Of a DNA stretch of 64,000 nucleotides, positions 20,522-29,377 are shown in pieces. The position numbers and the translations under genes were made by a program. The number at the start of each line of letters is the position of its first letter. The stretch's first letter is position 1. The stretch lies in contig BBDJ01000019.1 in the NCBI GenBank assembly GCA_001312325.1, forward strand, positions 25,433 to 89,432, given 5' to 3'. The stretch is from Lysinibacillus pakistanensis (lineage in GTDB: Bacteria > Bacillota > Bacilli > Bacillales_A > Planococcaceae). The notes beneath the pieces are model-generated. The model was not told where the DNA came from. It worked only from the letters and a program-made list of their open reading frames with translations, and searched no databases.

Positions 20522-21503
20522 TTGAAGAAGTTTTCAATCGGCTATCGTACATTAAAAACGGCAACCGGTGCAGCCATTGCAATAGCCATTGCCCAGTATT
20601 TCGAATTAGCTTCTTATGCATCTGCAGGTATTTTAACAATACTTTGTGTACAGCCAACGAAGAAAAAAAATCCCTTCATGCTGCTTATACACGATTTGTC
20701 GCAAGTATTATCGGTATGCTTTATGCCTTTTTAAGCTTTGAGTTATTTTCATATCACCCACTTACACTAGCAGGGATGCTCATTATTTTTATCCCCACAA
20801 TTGTATCATTGAAGGTAGCAGACGGCTTTGTCTCAAGTGCAGTAATTATTATGCATATTTATGCTGCTGAAAAATTCTCGTGGACATTGGTTTCAAATGA
20901 ATTTGCTTTAATGGCAATTGGTTATGGAACGGGAATAGCGATTAATATGTATATGCCAGATATACAAAAGGAATTAAATTACTATCGAGTTAAAATTGAG
21001 GAGCTATATAGTAAAATTTTTTTTAGAAATTGCTAATTATTTAAGAGAAGGCGATACACTGTGGGATGGGCAAGAAATAATTGAAGCTATTACAGCTTTA
21101 AATAATGCGAAATCACTAGCCTTTAAAGATGTTGAAAATCATTTTATGAGACGAAAAAAATGATTACTATGTTTATTTTGATATGCGTGAACAGCAGCTC
21201 GAAATTATTGAAAGAGTACTCCCAAAAATAACAGCCCTACCTGTTATAGTACAAGAGGCAACAATAGTGGCTGACTTTGTTCAAGATCTTGCTGAGCATG
21301 TTCATTCAGGAAATACGGCTAGTCATTTTAGAGAGAAGCTAGAGCAGGTAAAGCTAGATTTCGCCCAATTACCTTTACCGAAAAATCATGAGCAATTTTT
21401 AGCACAAGCGGCACTCTATCAATTTATTGAGGAAATGGATCGATATTTAGAAATTAAACAATCTTTCAAGGGATTGAAAGTAAAGAAAGAGCGCCCGCAG
21501 TAA
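20522..21503 (+). CDS. yqjA: Aromatic-acid-exporter-family membrane protein, YqjA-like (three frameshifts)
   Basis: The N-terminal half has four to five membrane segments (TATGAAIAIAIAQYFELAS, ASAGILTILCVQPT, LAGMLIIFIPTIVSL). The C-terminal half is soluble and helical, as in the ArAE/DUF939 YqjA family. TTG 20522 follows GGGAGG. The exporter role is inferred from the family; the substrate is unknown. Frame breaks: one lost A in the run near 20664-20671, one extra T near 21016 and one extra A near 21153. Corrected length 326 residues. Its place between brxB and the epimerase matches B. subtilis. Confidence 0.85.
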
Positions 21504-21520
21504 TGCGGACGCCTAACTTT
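21491..21520. terminator. Hairpin between convergent yqjA and prli42
   Basis: A GC-rich inverted repeat (GCGCCCGCA / TGCGGACGC) over the yqjA stop, followed by a partly T-rich tract. It could serve both convergent genes. Confidence 0.5.
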
Positions 21521-21523
21521 TCA

Positions 21524-21620
21524 TTACACTAACATAGATAAGCCGAATGCTAGAGATGAAATTACCATGATTGCGACCATCGTATAAACAACGATTTTTT
21601 GAAATTTTTTTATTACTCAT
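21524..21620 (-). CDS. prli42: Prli42-like stressosome membrane miniprotein (one frameshift)
   Basis: A 31-residue protein, too short for most gene callers and hidden by one extra T at about 21605-21611 on the plus strand. Corrected, it begins MSNKKFQKIVVYTMVAIMV and ends GLSMLV: a basic N-terminus and a single membrane helix, the Prli42 pattern. In Listeria Prli42 anchors the stressosome at the membrane. AAGGAG lies 9 nt before the ATG. Confidence 0.75.
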
Positions 21621-21746
21621 ATGCTCGTTCGCTCCTTCTTTTCTTATAAATAGTTTAGCAAATCTGAAAAATTTCTCAAGTAGTAGAGTTTTGACAAAAA
21701 AAGTCTGTAAAATAGAATATGTACCATAACAGAAGGAGATGTCACC

Positions 21747-22160
21747 ATGGAGAAAGTAGATCATATTGGGATTGCGGTGCGTGATCTTGATGAACGCATT
21801 ACATATTATACAGAAACTTTAGGCTTAAAGCTGTTAAAATTGGAAGAGGTTGAATCTCAACAGGTTCGCGTTGCATTTATAGACGCTGGCAATGTAAAAA
21901 TCGAATTGCTGGAACCGATGAGTGAAAAAAGTACCATTCATGGATATATCGAAAAACGTGGGGAAGGTATTCACCATGTAGCTTTCGGTGTGACAGGGAT
22001 TCGTGAGCGTATGGCAGAGCTTCGTGAAAAAGGTGTACGTCTTTTATCAGAAGAGCCAGGACCTGGTGCAGGTGGTGCAGAGGTAGCCTTCATGCATCCT
22101 AAATCATCTTTCGGTGTGTTATATGAATTATGCGATAAAAGTGGAAAAGGGGATAAGTGA
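21747..22160 (+). CDS. mce: Methylmalonyl-CoA epimerase
   Basis: A 137-residue vicinal-oxygen-chelate enzyme that interconverts the R and S forms of methylmalonyl-CoA, linking propionyl-CoA carboxylase to the mutase. Metal-site motifs are present: [15 protein letters not shown], then GIHHVAFGV and [14 protein letters not shown] with the final Glu. GAAGGAGATG precedes ATG 21747. It overlaps the carboxyltransferase gene by 4 bases. Homologue of B. subtilis yqjC. Confidence 0.94.
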   Translation: MEKVDHIGIAVRDLDERITYYTETLGLKLLKLEEVESQQVRVAFIDAGNVKIELLEPMSEKSTIHGYIEKRGEGIHHVAFGVTGIRERMAELREKGVRLLSEEPGPGAGGAEVAFMHPKSSFGVLYELCDKSGKGDK

Positions 22161-23715
22161 TTAGTATGGATATGTTCGACAAAATTAATGAGTTATATGA
22201 CCGTAAGACGGTAATTGAACTTGGTGGCGGCTATGAGCGCATCGACAAACAACATGAGAAAGGTAAACTAACTGCTCGTGAGCGCATTGAATTATTGCTG
22301 GACGAAGGTACATTTTTCGAAATCAACCCATTCATTACACATCGTACAGTTGACTTCGGTATGGACAAGATGGAAGGACCTGGTGATGGTGTAGTTACTG
22401 GTTTCGGTAAAATTAACGGACGTCCAGTTTACTTATTCTCTCAAGATTTTACTGTATTTGGTGGAGCACTGGGTGAAATGCATGCGAAAAAAAATGGCCA
22501 CAGTAATGGATCTTGCTGCGAAAAACGGCACACCATTCATTGGTATTAATGATTCAGGTGGTGCACGTATTCAAGAAGGCGTACTTTCACTTGATGGATA
22601 TGGTCATATTTTCTATCGTAATGCCATCTACTCTGGCGTAATCCCACAAATTTCAGTAATTATGGGACCATGTGCTGGTGGAGCAGTTTATTCTCCTGCA
22701 ATCACAGACTTCATCCTAATGGTTGACAAAACATCTCAAATGTTCATAACAGGTCCTAAAGTTATTGAAACAGTAACAGGTGAAAAAAATCTCTGCAGAA
22801 GACTTAGGTGGTTCAAAAGTGAACAATGCTGTAAGTGGTAATGCACACTTCCGCGCACCATCTGAAGAAGAAGCGATTGATCAAATTAAAAAACTATTAA
22901 GCTATCTCCCACAAAATAATAAGGAAAAAGCGCCACGTCAGGCACGTCCAGAAGGTGACGACTACCGTCCTGAAATTGTGGATACTGTGCCAATCGAAAC
23001 AACTCGTCCTTATGATGTACGTAGAGTAGTTGAGCAAGTAGTAGACGAAGGTTCATTTATGGAAGTTCACTCAGAATTTGCGAAAAACGTAGTAGTAGGT
23101 TTTGCACGTATCGCAGGTGAATCTGTTGGTCTAGTATGTAACCAACCAAAAGTACTTGCTGGTGGACTAGATATCGATTCTTCTGACAAAGCGGCTCGTT
23201 TCATCCGTACTTGTGATGCATACAATGTTCCAATCATCACTTTTGAAGACGTTTCTGGCTTCTTCCCAGGCGTTAAGCAAGAGCATGGTGGAATCATCCG
23301 TCATGGAGCAAAAATCCTTTATGCATACTCTGAAGCAACTGTACCGAAAATTACAGTTATTTTACGTAAGGCTTATGGCGGTGCTTATGTTGCGTTAAAC
23401 TCAAAATCAATTGGGGCTGACCTTGTATTTGCTTGGCCAAACGCTGAAATCGCTGTTATGGGTGCAGCAGGTGCCGCGAATATTATCTTTGCACGCGAGA
23501 TTGCAAAATCTGATGATCCAGAAGCAACCCGTGCAGCGAAAATTGAAGAATACAAAGAAAAGTTCGCAAACCCATATGTTGCAGCATCTCGCGGGATGGT
23601 AGATGATGTCATTGATCCACGTGATACACGTATTAAGCTAATTCAAGGTTTAGACATGCTTTCAAATAAACATGAATCACGCCCAGAGAAAAAACACGGA
23701 AATATTCCACTATAA
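22157..23715 (+). CDS. Acyl-CoA (propionyl/methylmalonyl-CoA) carboxylase carboxyltransferase (two frameshifts)
   Basis: Biotin-dependent carboxyltransferase of the PccB/MmdA family (YqjD-like). N-terminal domain with [11 protein letters not shown] and [13 protein letters not shown]-terminal domain with [21 protein letters not shown] and [12 protein letters not shown]. It probably makes methylmalonyl-CoA from propionyl-CoA, or acts as a decarboxylase. No biotin carboxylase or biotin carrier gene is adjacent. GTG 22157 overlaps the epimerase stop; ATG 22166 is an alternative. Frame breaks: extra A near 22487 and near 22787. Corrected length 518 residues. Confidence 0.92.
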
Positions 23716-23723
23716 AATTTGTC

Positions 23724-23757
23724 AAGCCCAGCAGCCATTTGCTGGGCTTTCCTTTTT
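23724..23757 (+). terminator. Terminator after the carboxyltransferase gene
   Basis: A perfect 10-bp stem AAGCCCAGCA / TGCTGGGCTT with a six-base loop, then CC and five T. Confidence 0.92.
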
Positions 23758-23852
23758 ACACAAAGAAATTGACGAAAAATGATAAAAGATGACAGATAAT
23801 TGAAACATTAACTCTTTTCATCCGTACAAATAGATAAGAGGAGTTGAGATGA

Positions 23853-24806
23853 ATGGAATGGAAACAATTACAAAATGAACAGGAAATCATACATGCACAA
23901 TTAAGAAATGTTAGTAGATTAAATGAGCAAAAACGATTAATTGAAAATCAACTTGAGCGTGCACAACAGGACATTTACAAACATTCTATAGCACTCAATC
24001 ACATTCGAACGAAACTTGATAAATTAGAAGGCTTTTCGTTTATGAATATGATTCGTACGTGGACGGGGCAGCAAGATGAGCTACGAGCAGAGAAAATTGA
24101 TAAAGCAGCCGTTCTTGAATTAAAAATAAATGAAGCAAAGAAAATGCAGGAAGATTTAACTATCGATTTAGCACAAGCTGAGTCAAAGCTTACACAAATT
24201 AATGAACAACATTTACAAGTAGCTTTAAACAAGTTGAATGCTAAAAAGAAGGGCTACTTACAAATACATGAGCCAGAGCAAGCAAAAAAATTAGAGCAAT
24301 TAGCCCACGAAGAAATAGTAACGAAGCAATTAATTATAGAAATGAAGGAGGCAGAAGAAGCTGGGGAAAATGCATTAACAAAGCTTGGGCAAGCGGCTGC
24401 TTCTCTACATTCCGCTAATGGTTTTTCAACATGGGATACGTTTTTGGGAGGGGGACTTATTGCTACGCATTTGAAGCATGATGCATTAAATCAGTCTGAA
24501 AATTATCTTCACGATGCTCAAATTGCTTTACAGCGATTTCATAATGAGCTTCTGGACATCCATGATTTATCAACGAAATCATTACATGTTGAAACAGATG
24601 GCTTTGTCAAATTTGCAGACTACTTCTTTGACGATATTTTCTCAGCCTGGTCTGTCCACTCCAAAATATCAACTGCTAGGGAGCAAGTATCTCGTGTGCA
24701 AGATGATGTACATAATACAATTTGGCGTTTACAGGATAAGCATCATAAAGCGGTTGAACATCTTCAGTTACTTGAACGTGAGAAAGAGGCTATCTTCCAG
24801 CTATAA
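23853..24806 (+). CDS. Hypothetical coiled-coil protein
   Basis: An intact 317-residue protein that I do not recognise. It is almost wholly alpha-helical and charged, with heptad-like coiled coil over about residues 1-175. A short Gly/Ser section follows (HSANGFSTWDTFLGGGLIATH), then a second helical region (about 215-317). No signal peptide or membrane segment. GAGGAGTTGAGATG gives the start. It has its own terminator and no obvious operon partner. An in-frame A7 run (near 24288) shows that not every such run is an error. Confidence 0.8.
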   Translation: MEWKQLQNEQEIIHAQLRNVSRLNEQKRLIENQLERAQQDIYKHSIALNHIRTKLDKLEGFSFMNMIRTWTGQQDELRAEKIDKAAVLELKINEAKKMQEDLTIDLAQAESKLTQINEQHLQVALNKLNAKKKGYLQIHEPEQAKKLEQLAHEEIVTKQLIIEMKEAEEAGENALTKLGQAAASLHSANGFSTWDTFLGGGLIATHLKHDALNQSENYLHDAQIALQRFHNELLDIHDLSTKSLHVETDGFVKFADYFFDDIFSAWSVHSKISTAREQVSRVQDDVHNTIWRLQDKHHKAVEHLQLLEREKEAIFQL

Positions 24807-24807
24807 G

Positions 24808-24850
24808 AAGCTTGTGGAAAGGGACAAACTCCCTCTTTCACGAGCTTTTT
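24808..24850 (+). terminator. Terminator after the coiled-coil gene
   Basis: AAGCTTGTGGAAAG...GGA pairs with TCCCTCTTTCACGAGCTT, with small bulges, and ends in five T. Confidence 0.85.
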
Positions 24851-25331
24851 ATCTTCATTCAGCAAATGTTTTTTTTATCGAAAGCATAGTGGCAGATGTT
24901 TTATGCGCGACAGCGGCAGATACAGAAGACTCCCACATTTACAAATGGTGAGATGAATGCGGTTTTGTTTCCTTTTCAGTGGGTGTCCAAATAGCTACTG
25001 AAATAGCGGAACTCAGTCTAAGAACGCCACGTCTTGTGGCAACGACTTAGTGACCAACATCATGTTGCTGCCGCTGCGTTAGCACTACGCTTTCGCACAA
25101 AAAAACATCTGTTGGCCCAAAGCCTCCGGCGAATGTCACGGAATTGGAAAGGAGTTCTTTGTCCAAGCACAAAGCCAATTCCGGACGCCATTATGCCGAG
25201 GCATAACTGATCTCCTTCCAAAAATTAGTCTCGAACTGTTTGTGAAATATTTCAACTCCTCTAACGTTGTGCTAAAATAATACATATACTATAACGTGGT
25301 AATTACACGTAAACTAAGGGAGTCTTACAAC
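24851..25331. other. Intergenic region holding repeat copy B
   Basis: 480 bases without a gene. Bases 24891-24920 carry CAGATGTTTT and CAGCGGCAG, inverted copies of AAAACATCTG and CTGCCGCTG inside the expanded hairpin of copy B (25068-25112). That suggests either an alternative long-range fold or a rearranged element edge. After the repeat come about 85 AT-rich bases that presumably hold the yqjE promoter, and AAGGGAG before ATG 25332. Confidence 0.55.
24923..25211. repeat. Structured dispersed repeat, copy B (candidate ncRNA)
   Basis: Homologue of 10724-10965 between a terminator and the yqjE promoter. Same stems in the same order: ACTCAGTC 25011-25018 with GACTTAGT 25044-25051; GCCAC 25026-25030 with GTGGC 25036-25040; CCAACATCATGTT expanded by about 47 bases and closed by AACATCTGTTGG; GGAATTGG/CCAATTCC enclosing CTTTGT/ACAAAG; ATTATGCC/GGCATAA. 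Against copy A the stems keep pairing through paired changes. Sequence matches resume on both sides of the expanded hairpin. No ORF spans it. Confidence 0.75.
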
Positions 25332-26447
25332 ATGACAAGTCGTTTAGTAGAAGAGTTTTTCGAGCTCGTACAAATTGATTCAGAAACAAAATATGAGCAT
25401 TTGATTGCGCCAGTTTTAATCGATAAATTAACAGCGCTTGGTTTTACAGTAGAACAGGATGATGCCCATACACGAAATGGACATGGAGCAGGCAATATAT
25501 TGGCTACTTTAAAAGGCTCTTTAGATGTTGAACCAATTTATTTTACTTCTCATATGGATACAGTTGTACCAGGTAAAGGAATTAAGCCATCTTTACGAGA
25601 GGATGGTTATATCGTGTCCGATGGTACTACAATTTTGGGCGCTGATGATAAAGCTGGGCTTGCAGCATTACTAGAAATGGTAAAACGTTTAAAAGAGCAA
25701 AATATTGAGCATGGAGATATTGAATTTATCATCACTGCGGGTGAAGAAAGTGGACTTGTTGGGGCTAAAGAGTTAGATTCATCCAAAATTAAAGCCAAAT
25801 ACGGCTTTGCAGTGGATAGTGATGGCAAAGTGGGTGGAATTGTTACAGCAGCACCATATCAAGCAAAAGTCTTCGCTAAAATTATTGGCAAAACTGCCCA
25901 TGCTGGTGTAGCTCCAGAAAAAGGAGTGTCAGCGATTACAGTGGCTGCAAAATGTATTGCACAGATGAAGCTAGGACGTTTAGATGAAGAAACTACAGCA
26001 AATATTGGTCGTTTTGAGGGTGGTCAGGCTACGAATATTGTATGTGATGAAGTGAATATTCTTGCAGAGGCTCGTTCAATTGATAAAACGAAGCTCGATG
26101 CTCAAACGAAGCATATGCAGGAGACATTTGAACAAATCTCTGCATCACTTGGAGCACGTGCTGAAGTAGAAGTAAAGCTTATGTATCCAGGATTCCGAGT
26201 TACTGAAACAGATAAAGTCGTTCAAGTCGCAATGGCAGCAGCACGTAACATTGATCGCACACCGACGCTAGGGATTTCTGGAGGAGGTTCAGATGCAAAT
26301 GTAATTGCAGGATTTGGCATCCCTACAGTCAACCTTTCTGTTGGCTACGAAGATATTCATACAACAAATGAAAAAATCCCAGTAGAAGAATTAGAAAAAT
26401 TAGCAGATTTACTAGTTGAAATTGTCAAAGAATCTGCAAAAAAATAA
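25332..26447 (+). CDS. yqjE: M20-family tripeptidase-like hydrolase, YqjE-like
   Basis: An intact 371-residue dinuclear zinc peptidase of the PepT-like M20 group. Metal ligands and catalytic residues: SHMDTVVPG (His, Asp), ADDKAGLA (Asp), the general-base ITAGEESGLVG (Glu-Glu), FAVDSDG and a C-terminal His in YEDIHTTNE. The dimerisation lid lies at about residues 175-290. It probably trims short peptides in the cytoplasm. AAGGGAG precedes ATG 25332. Position after the carboxyltransferase matches B. subtilis yqjD-yqjE. Confidence 0.92.
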   Translation: MTSRLVEEFFELVQIDSETKYEHLIAPVLIDKLTALGFTVEQDDAHTRNGHGAGNILATLKGSLDVEPIYFTSHMDTVVPGKGIKPSLREDGYIVSDGTTILGADDKAGLAALLEMVKRLKEQNIEHGDIEFIITAGEESGLVGAKELDSSKIKAKYGFAVDSDGKVGGIVTAAPYQAKVFAKIIGKTAHAGVAPEKGVSAITVAAKCIAQMKLGRLDEETTANIGRFEGGQATNIVCDEVNILAEARSIDKTKLDAQTKHMQETFEQISASLGARAEVEVKLMYPGFRVTETDKVVQVAMAAARNIDRTPTLGISGGGSDANVIAGFGIPTVNLSVGYEDIHTTNEKIPVEELEKLADLLVEIVKESAKK

Positions 26448-26473
26448 CAGCAGAAATTGAAGGATGTGACCGC

Positions 26474-26962
26474 ATGGAAAGTGTAAAGGCAGTAGTTTTT
26501 GCTTGTGGAACTGAAGAGTATGCAGTGCCTGTGGAACAAGCAATTTCAATTGAAAAATTAGAGCATGTAACACCGATTCCTCATTTACCTAATTATCTTC
26601 TAGGCTTCACGAGAATCCGTGGTGAGCTTATCCCAGTGCTTGATTTTGAACGTATTCTTTATAATCGTTCTTCAAATGCTGTAACAGCACGTATTATAGT
26701 ATTGAATACAGATGTTGTGAATTATGGATTACTTGTAACGGAAGCGCGTGAAATTCTAGATTTTGACACGTCTGTTTTACAGCAGATGGGACTTGTTAAC
26801 TATTCAAAAACGCGTTATTTTACAGCAGTGGCAAACCTGGAAAATCGTATGATTACCTATGTGGACCCAAAAATACTAGTCAATTCACTAGAAGGAATTC
26901 GTGAAATTATTAATTACTTGCATAAAATGCTGGAAAATGAACAAGAAAACGTAGATGCTTGA
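26474..26962 (+). CDS. cheW: CheW-like chemotaxis coupling protein
   Basis: A 162-residue single-domain CheW fold protein (residues about 5-140: AVPVEQAISIEKLEHVTPIPH, LGFTRIRGELIPVLDFE). Such proteins couple chemoreceptors to the CheA kinase. No CheA or other che gene is adjacent; a chemoreceptor lies 4 kb downstream at 31305. AAGGATGTGA precedes the ATG, 27 bases after yqjE, so co-transcription with yqjE is possible. The terminator hairpin overlaps its stop codon. Confidence 0.92.
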   Translation: MESVKAVVFACGTEEYAVPVEQAISIEKLEHVTPIPHLPNYLLGFTRIRGELIPVLDFERILYNRSSNAVTARIIVLNTDVVNYGLLVTEAREILDFDTSVLQQMGLVNYSKTRYFTAVANLENRMITYVDPKILVNSLEGIREIINYLHKMLENEQENVDA

Positions 26963-26980
26963 AGGCTCTACGTTTTTTTT
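26947..26980 (+). terminator. Terminator overlapping the cheW stop
   Basis: Stem ACGTAGA 26949-26955 with TCTACGT 26967-26973, followed by a run of T. Confidence 0.85.
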
Positions 26981-27107
26981 ATTTTTTATAGTAAAAATAA
27001 CCCTTATGAATATCATTTTATTCCTCCTTATTTATGATTAGTATGCATTTTTCCTACAGACATTTTTATTTTTGCCATGTATGATAAGAGAAAAGAAAAC
27101 AACTGTA

Positions 27108-27193
27108 AAAGGCAAACTTGTCGAAAGAGAAGGACGCAAAGCCATGAGTCTAAACACTATTCTAGTGCATGATTGTCAGGTTACCAGGTTCTG
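27108..27193 (+). promoter_or_regulatory. Cyclic di-GMP-I (GEMM) riboswitch
   Basis: It matches the GEMM-I consensus closely: GGCAAAC, a stem closed by the CGAAAG tetraloop, GGACGCAAAGCCATGAG with CTAAA, a second variable arm, and GTCAGGTTACC. The P1b GNRA tetraloop and its receptor-side CUAAA element are both present. It ends about 40 bases before the ATG at 27232, leaving room for an expression platform (27194-27225, CTAGGAGCCATGGC, can pair with GCCATGAG). It should control the secreted protein downstream in response to c-di-GMP. Confidence 0.93.
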
Positions 27194-27231
27194 TTCTAGG
27201 AGCCATGGCAAATAGAATGGAGCTGTAAGAC

Positions 27232-28121
27232 ATGAAAAGTTGCTCTTTATTAACAGTAACTATTGTTATTTTTGTTACAATTGCCAGTACGTTTGGACTA
27301 TCATTTGGAAAGGTAGACGCAGTGACCGTGGAAGATAAGGCTACTTGGTTATGGGATACTTCTAGAATTATTGAGGATGAAGCAGGAGTACTTTCGTTTT
27401 TAGAGAACAAGCAGGTAAACAAACTTTATTTACAGATTAATACGGATATAGGAAGTGTTGACTATAAGCGTTTTATTAGTCATGCAACTGCAAAGGGTAT
27501 CAAAATATATGCATTGGACGGAGCGCCAGATTGGGTATCTAAAGATGGCTATAAAATGCAGAATCAGTTGTTTGATTGGTTACATACATATAATAAAAAT
27601 ACTGACGTGACAGAGCAATTTTCAGGCGTTCATCTCGATATAGAACCATACTTAAATAGTGGATGGAGCTATAATCAAACGCAAACAATTGAATCCTATC
27701 AAGCACTTCTTACAAGAGCCAAAAAGGAAACCAAGCAATTACAATTACCTTTGGAAGCAGATATGCCGTTCTGGTTTGACGAAATTAAATACAACAATCG
27801 ATTTGGAAAAGGCTTACTTGCTGAATGGGTGATAAATCAAGTAGAGAGCGTTTCTATTATGGCTTATCGAAATACTGCAAAAGATATTATTAAAATTGTA
27901 CAACATGAAGTCACCTATGCAAAAAAAAGTTAATAAATCCATTGTGATTAGTGTTGAAACTGGTGCATTAGATGATAACCAAAATATTACTTTTTATGAT
28001 AATGGTGAAGCCTTTATGAATAAACAACTAGCTCTTGTTCAACGTCACTATGCGAAAAAAAACAAGCTATCAAGGAGTTGCCATTCATCATGTTGATAGT
28101 TGGATGAATATGCAGCCATAG
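27232..28121 (+). CDS. Secreted TIM-barrel-like hydrolase of unknown substrate (two frameshifts)
   Basis: A signal peptide covers about residues 1-30 (LLTVTIVIFVTIASTFGLSF, then FGKVDA). The mature part resembles glycoside-hydrolase-like barrels: WLWDTSRI, VNKLYLQINTDI, GIKIYALDGAPDW, an acidic strand end VHLDIEPYLNSGW, EADMPFWFDE and VSIMAYRNTA. The paired acids in LDIEP are likely catalytic, but the exact family is not recognised. Frame breaks: extra A near 27921 and near 28058; corrected length 295 residues. If a GG near 28115 has lost a G, the frame would instead run to 28186 (317 residues). Controlled by the riboswitch just upstream. Confidence 0.8.
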
Positions 28122-28196
28122 TAGAGCAAAGTACACTTGATGAATTGGAGGCATTAGCAATGAAAGACGAACCTTTTAAAACCTAAAAAGATAATA

Positions 28197-28226
28197 AAAC
28201 ACCTCCAATTTTAGCTGGAGGTGTTT
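28197..28226. terminator. Bidirectional terminator
   Basis: A perfect AAACACCTCCA / TGGAGGTGTTT stem between convergent genes, flanked by A- and T-rich sequence. Confidence 0.85.
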
Positions 28227-28235
28227 GACATTTTA

Positions 28236-29377
28236 TTAAGAAAGTCGGCCACTATAGTCTTCAAATTTAAATTCACGAATGACTTTAATGCCCTCTTCAT
28301 CATTGTAAGAAACGATTGAAGGTAAGTTGACGCCGTTAAACATATGGTTTTTCACCATGGAATAATGGGCCATATCCGTAAATACAAGACGGTCACCTGG
28401 TTTTAATGGCTGCTCAAATGAATAATCGCCAATTACATCACCAGCAAGACATGTAAGTCCACCTAGGCGATATGTGTGGGCTAATTCATTCGCTTGACCA
28501 GAACCGATAATCATTGGACGGTACGGCATTTCAAGGACGTCAGGCATATGACATGTTGCGGACGTATCTAAAATAGCAAGATCCATCCCATTTTCTTGGA
28601 TATCAAGCACAGTAGCTACTAAATAACCAGTATTAAGGGCTACTGCTTCACCTGGCTCTAAATACACAAGCAGGTTATACTTTTCTTGCACATAATTAAT
28701 GATATTCACAAGCTTCTCTACATCATAATCTTCACGAGTAATATGGTGGCCACCACCAAAGTTCAACCATTTCATTTGGTGTAAAACATCACCAAACTTT
28801 TCTTCCACTACTTCAATAATACGCTCTAACGTATCTGAATTTTGTTCACACATCGCATGGAAGTGTAAACCATCGATGCCGTCAAGCTGTGTTTTATCAA
28901 AGTTAGCCAAAGTTGTGCCAAGACGGGAATTCGTATAGCAAGGATCGTAAAGAGCTGTTTCAATTTCAGAGTACTCAGGATTCACACGAATACCACATTC
29001 AATTGTTTTACCAGCAGATTTCACTTTATCCTTGAACTGAGCCCATTGGTTAAATGAGTTAAACACGATGTGATCCACATAGCCTAGAAGCTCGTCCATT
29101 TCATGCTCAATATAAGCAGGAGCATAAACGTGAACTTCTTTGCCCATTTTTTTCATAGCCAAGACGTGCTTCATGCAGTGAGCTAGCTGTAATGCCTGCT
29201 AAATATTCCCCTACTAAAGGGAATGTTGAATGCATAGAAAAACCTTTAAGGGCTAGTAAAATGCGGCAGCCTGTACGATCTTGAATTGATTTTAAAAGCT
29301 CAAGATTTTTTTGTTAATAATCGCTCATCCACTACGTAAGAAGGGGATGGAACTTTTGAAAAATCAATTGGTTTCAT
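28236..29377 (-). CDS. nspC: Carboxynorspermidine/carboxyspermidine decarboxylase (two frameshifts)
   Basis: PLP fold-III decarboxylase that removes the carboxyl group from carboxyspermidine, the last step of the alternative spermidine route. The PLP lysine is in LLALKGFS. Other signatures: GLHFHAMCEQ, LNFGGGHHITREDYD, YLEPGEAVAL and DTSATCHMPDVLE. Two +1 errors in A runs (near 29147 and near 29306-29312 on the plus strand) break the frame; corrected length 379 residues. The start overlaps the stop of the upstream dehydrogenase gene as ATGA, so the two are translationally coupled. Confidence 0.93.

Noticed and set aside
22157..23715. Reading the broken frames as separate small genes, e.g. three proteins at the carboxyltransferase locus
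   Set aside because: The pieces align end to end with single families, the breaks are at A/T runs, and corrected totals are multiples of three. Separate genes would lack starts and ribosome sites.
24514..24951. Plus-strand frame overlapping the end of the coiled-coil gene and running into the repeat
   Set aside because: It is out of frame with the intact coiled-coil gene, crosses a strong terminator, and its composition is not protein-like.
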